Position numbers and translations under genes: made by a program. Positions 61,270 through 64,000 of a stretch of 64,000 nucleotides of DNA are shown in pieces (position 1 is the first letter of the stretch; every line of letters begins with the position of its first letter). This DNA comes from Streptomyces galbus (GTDB lineage Bacteria; Actinomycetota; Actinomycetes; Streptomycetales; Streptomycetaceae). The notes under the pieces are model-generated. The model was not told where the DNA came from. It saw only the letters and a list, made by a program, of their open reading frames with translations, and did not search any database. Location of the stretch: positions 208,798 through 272,797 of the forward strand of contig NZ_SZPR01000012.1 of NCBI RefSeq assembly GCF_005280195.1, read 5' to 3'.

Positions 61270-62655
61270 GTGAGGCGCGTGCGCCGCGCGGTCGCGTGGA
61301 CCGCCGGCTTGCTGCTGGCGTGCGCCGTCGTGCCGGCCGCACTGCAGCCCACCGCGGCGCGAGCGGACAACCCCGTGGTGCAGCACGTCTACACCGCCGA
61401 CCCCGCGCCCCTGGTCCACGACGGGCGGGTCTACCTCTACACCGGGCACGACGAGGACGGCTCCACCTGGTTCACCATGAAGGACTGGCGGGTGTGGTCG
61501 TCCGCCGACATGGTGAACTGGACCGACCACGGCTCGCCGTTGAGCCTGGCCACCTTCGGCTGGGCGTCCGCCGACGCCTGGGCCGGACAGGCCGTGGAGC
61601 GCGGCGGCCGGTTCTACTGGTACGTACCGGTGAAGAACCGCGCGACCGGCCGGATGGCCATCGGCGTGGCGGTGTCGGACAGCCCCACCGGCCCGTTCCG
61701 CGACGCCCTCGGCCACCCGCTCGTGGAGAACGGCGAGATCGACCCGACGGTCTTCATCGACGACGACGGGCAGGCCTACCTGTACTGGGGCAACCCCAAC
61801 CTGTCGTACGTCCGGCTGAACACCGACATGACCTCCTACTCGGGCGGCGTCAACCGGATCCCGCTCACCACCGCGGGGTTCGGCACCCGCACCGGCGACC
61901 CCGACCGCCCCACGCTGTACGAGGAAGGCCCCTGGGTCTACAAGCGCAACGGCCTCTACTACCTGGTGTTCGCGGCCAGGTGCTGCTCGGAGTTCATCGC
62001 CTACTCCACGGCACCCGGCCCGACCGGCCCCTGGACCTACCGCGGCACCGTCATGCCCACCCAGGGCAGCAGCTTCACCAACCACCCCGGGGTCGTCGAC
62101 TTCAAGGGCGGTTCCTACTTCTTCTACCACAACGGCGCCCTGCCGGGCGGCAGCGGCTTCACCCGCTCGGTGGCGGTGGAGAGGTTCTCCTACAACGCCG
62201 ACGGCACGCTCCCGCTGATCACCATGACCAGCGGCGGCGCCCCCCAGGTCGGCACGCTCGACCCGTACGTCCGCCAGGAGGCCGAGACGATGGCCTGGGA
62301 GTCGGGAATCGAGACCGAGCCGGCGAGCGAAGGCGGCAGGGACGTCGGCTGGATCGACAACGGCGACCACGTCAAGGTCAAGGGCGTCGCCTTCAACGCG
62401 GGCGCGACCTCCTTCACCGCGCGCGTGGCCTCGGGCAGCGCCGGCGGCACCGTGGAACTGCGCCTGGGCTCCCCGACCGGGACCCTCGTGGGCCGTTGCG
62501 CCGTGCCGGGCACCGGCGGGTGGCAGAGCTGGACGACGGTGACCTGCCCGGTCAGCGGGGCGACGGGCACCCAGGACCTGTACCTGCGGTTCGCCGGCGG
62601 CAGCGGCTACCTGCTCAACGTCGACTGGTGGCGGTTCACCCGCGCCGTCACCTGA
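61270..62655 (+). CDS. Secreted GH43 glycosidase with C-terminal CBM6-like module
   Basis: The 461-residue protein has a signal peptide (VRRVRRAVAWTAGLLLACAV, cleavage near ARA). The GH43 propeller includes HVYTADPAPLVHDGRVYLYT with base Asp, NGEIDPTVFIDDDGQAYLYW, and PTLYEEGPWVYKRNGLYYLV with acid Glu. A C-terminal CBM6-like beta-sandwich follows (RQEAETMAWESGIETEPASE, YLRFAGGSGYLLNVDWWRF). Such enzymes attack arabinoxylan, xylan or arabinan. I prefer the GTG at 61270 (AGAAGGA upstream); a GTG at 61231 is an alternative. It is followed after 27 bases by an esterase gene, so debranching and de-esterification may be coordinated. Confidence 0.88.
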   Translation: MRRVRRAVAWTAGLLLACAVVPAALQPTAARADNPVVQHVYTADPAPLVHDGRVYLYTGHDEDGSTWFTMKDWRVWSSADMVNWTDHGSPLSLATFGWASADAWAGQAVERGGRFYWYVPVKNRATGRMAIGVAVSDSPTGPFRDALGHPLVENGEIDPTVFIDDDGQAYLYWGNPNLSYVRLNTDMTSYSGGVNRIPLTTAGFGTRTGDPDRPTLYEEGPWVYKRNGLYYLVFAARCCSEFIAYSTAPGPTGPWTYRGTVMPTQGSSFTNHPGVVDFKGGSYFFYHNGALPGGSGFTRSVAVERFSYNADGTLPLITMTSGGAPQVGTLDPYVRQEAETMAWESGIETEPASEGGRDVGWIDNGDHVKVKGVAFNAGATSFTARVASGSAGGTVELRLGSPTGTLVGRCAVPGTGGWQSWTTVTCPVSGATGTQDLYLRFAGGSGYLLNVDWWRFTRAVT

Positions 62656-62682
62656 CCCTCCACCCTCCCGAAGGGAAGTGCG

Positions 62683-63966
62683 ATGACAAGGCCGAAACGC
62701 CTCTTGTGGCCCGCCCTGGTCGCGGTACTGGCCGTCCTGAGCATGGCCGGCACGGCACTGGGCCAAGGCCGGGACGCCGCCCCGCCCACGACCGCCGCCC
62801 GCACCACGGCGGCGTCCGCCTCCACCGCGGCCGCCAGTTCGGGGTGCGGCAAGGCGCCCACGCTGACGAGCGGCACGCAGACCATCCAGAGCGGCGGCAG
62901 GAACCGCACCTTCATCCTGCGCATCCCGGACGGCTACGACCGCGACCGCGCCCACCGGCTGGTCCTCGGGTTCCACTGGTGGGGCGGCACCTCCACCGAC
63001 GTCGCCACCGGCCGCACCGTGGAGACGGGCACCTGGGCCTACTACGGTCTCCAGCGGCTGGCCGGCGACAGCACGATCTTCGTGGCGCCCCAGGGCCTCG
63101 ACAACGGCTGGGCCAACACCGGCGGCGAGGACGTCACGTTCGTCGACGACCTGATCCGGCGCATCGAGGCCGACCTGTGCGTCGACACCACCCAGCGCTT
63201 CGCCCTGGGCTTCAGCTACGGCGCCGCCATGTCGTACGCGCTCGCCTGCTCACGGGCGACCGTGTTCCGCGCGGTCGCCGTCCAGAGCGGAGGCGAGCTC
63301 AGCGGCTGCAGCGGCGGCACCCAGCCCGTCGCCTACCTCGGCGTGCACGGCCTCAGGGACACCGTCCTCGGGATCTCCGGCGGACGGGCGATGCGCGACC
63401 GGTTCGTCCGGAACAACGGCTGCACCCCCCAGAACCCGCCGGAGCCGGCGCAGGGCAGCCTGACCCACCGGGTCACCTCCTACGCGGGCTGCTCGGCCGG
63501 ACACCCGGTCGCCTGGGCCGCGTTCGACGAGGGACACATCGCCGCTCCGCAGGACGGGGCCCCGGGGGACAGCGGCAGGACCTGGGTGCCGCAACTGGTG
63601 TGGACGTTCTTCACGCAGTTCCAGACCTCCGACCCACCGCCGCAGACGTCGAGCTGCCGGGTCTCCGACGCCGTCAGTGCCTGGAACACCGGCCTGACCT
63701 CGAACATCACCGTCACCAACACCGGCACCGCTCCCGTCGACGGCTGGTCCCTGGTCTTCGACCTGCCCGGCGGCCAGACCATCACCTCGGGCTGGAACGC
63801 CACCTACGCGCCCGCCTCCGGCCGGGTGACGGCCCGCAACGCCTCGCACAACGCGCTCCTGGCCCCCGGCGTGTCCGTCGGCATCGGCTTCCAGGCCACC
63901 CACACCGGCAACACCTCCGCCCCCACCTCGTTCACCCTGAACGGCGCCCCGTGCACCGTCACGTGA
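62683..63966 (+). CDS. Secreted PHB-depolymerase/feruloyl-esterase-like hydrolase with CBM2 module
   Basis: The 427-residue protein has a signal peptide (RLLWPALVAVLAVLSMAGTA) and a Thr/Ala/Ser-rich linker. The alpha/beta-hydrolase domain contains nucleophile Ser178 in GFSYGAAM, an acid Asp in VHGLRDTV and His285 in DEGHIAAP, as in the Esterase_PHB/LpqC family. The last ~100 residues are a CBM2 cellulose-binding module with its terminal Cys pair (SSCRVSDAVSAWNTGLTSNI ... GAPCTVT). It probably removes feruloyl or acetyl groups from hemicellulose while anchored to cellulose. The ATG follows GAAGGGAAG, and it forms a unit with the upstream GH43 gene. Bases 63967-64000 contain no feature. Confidence 0.9.
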   Translation: MTRPKRLLWPALVAVLAVLSMAGTALGQGRDAAPPTTAARTTAASASTAAASSGCGKAPTLTSGTQTIQSGGRNRTFILRIPDGYDRDRAHRLVLGFHWWGGTSTDVATGRTVETGTWAYYGLQRLAGDSTIFVAPQGLDNGWANTGGEDVTFVDDLIRRIEADLCVDTTQRFALGFSYGAAMSYALACSRATVFRAVAVQSGGELSGCSGGTQPVAYLGVHGLRDTVLGISGGRAMRDRFVRNNGCTPQNPPEPAQGSLTHRVTSYAGCSAGHPVAWAAFDEGHIAAPQDGAPGDSGRTWVPQLVWTFFTQFQTSDPPPQTSSCRVSDAVSAWNTGLTSNITVTNTGTAPVDGWSLVFDLPGGQTITSGWNATYAPASGRVTARNASHNALLAPGVSVGIGFQATHTGNTSAPTSFTLNGAPCTVT

Positions 63967-64000
63967 CCGCGGCGGGGGCCGGGGGACTTTCGGAACGCCG

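Overview
The window is high-GC actinobacterial DNA with the codon bias, leaderless promoters, GTG starts and gene families of a Streptomyces chromosome. No tRNA, rRNA, CRISPR array, insertion sequence or prophage is visible. The pairing of a monomeric NADP-isocitrate dehydrogenase with a SoxR-box-controlled ABC exporter about 12 kb away recalls, from memory, the SCO7000-SCO7008 neighbourhood of S. coelicolor. That synteny is an inference.

Region by region. 1-12.7 kb is an organosulfur and cysteine scavenging locus. It holds a partial luciferase-like (LLM) flavin oxidoreductase, an MFS exporter, an SDR oxidoreductase, a glutathionyl-hydroquinone-reductase-like GST, and a polar amino acid ABC transporter operon with a GNAT and two more LLM monooxygenases. 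It is studded with cysteine-type leader peptides (1111-1194, 4054-4188, 5736-5894) and carries a SAM-IV riboswitch at 5565-5675. A second sulfur operon, a taurine/sulfonate ABC transporter plus TauD-like dioxygenase at 37.8-41.7 kb, starts with a fourth leader peptide (41656-41727). 12.7-19.4 kb is a proteolysis/signalling cassette: astacin-like M12 peptidase, TPR-CHAT caspase-like protein, intracellular subtilisin, ECF-like sigma factor and an uncharacterised overlapping partner. Its control sequences (21-bp iterons and a repeated promoter-like motif) appear specific to it. 19.4-29.8 kb is mostly housekeeping and transport: SMI1/KNR4 protein, N-formylglutamate amidohydrolase, isocitrate dehydrogenase, M1 aminopeptidase, DUF4186, MscS channel and APC permease.

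30-34 kb is a translationally coupled FGGY kinase / FAD dehydrogenase / FAD oxidoreductase cassette resembling glycerol kinase plus GlpA/GlpB. 34-37.7 kb holds two promoters with 19-bp spacers and SoxR-like dyads, one before a MarR-like gene and one before an ABC exporter. 41.9-48 kb has a membrane protein, a DEAD-box helicase, DUF5302, a metallophosphoesterase, and a GbsR/MarR-MFS pair in which the only in-frame TTA (bldA-type) codon I found overlaps the exporter start. 48-50.6 kb is a cobalt/B12 locus with two separate cobalamin riboswitches, one before a [2Fe-2S] protein and one before cbtB-cbtA, followed by a phosphatase-like protein lacking its active-site motif. 51-54 kb has an ABC-2 transporter and a DUF1963 protein. 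54.3-64 kb is a secreted plant-polysaccharide island: a GH2 enzyme with nested carbohydrate-binding modules, two GH43 enzymes sharing a palindromic operator, and an esterase with a cellulose-binding module.

The strongest leads are the stacked SAM-IV plus leader-peptide control, the CHAT/subtilisin/sigma cassette with its private promoter motif and iterons, the TTA-coupled regulator/exporter pair, and the nested GH2 architecture.
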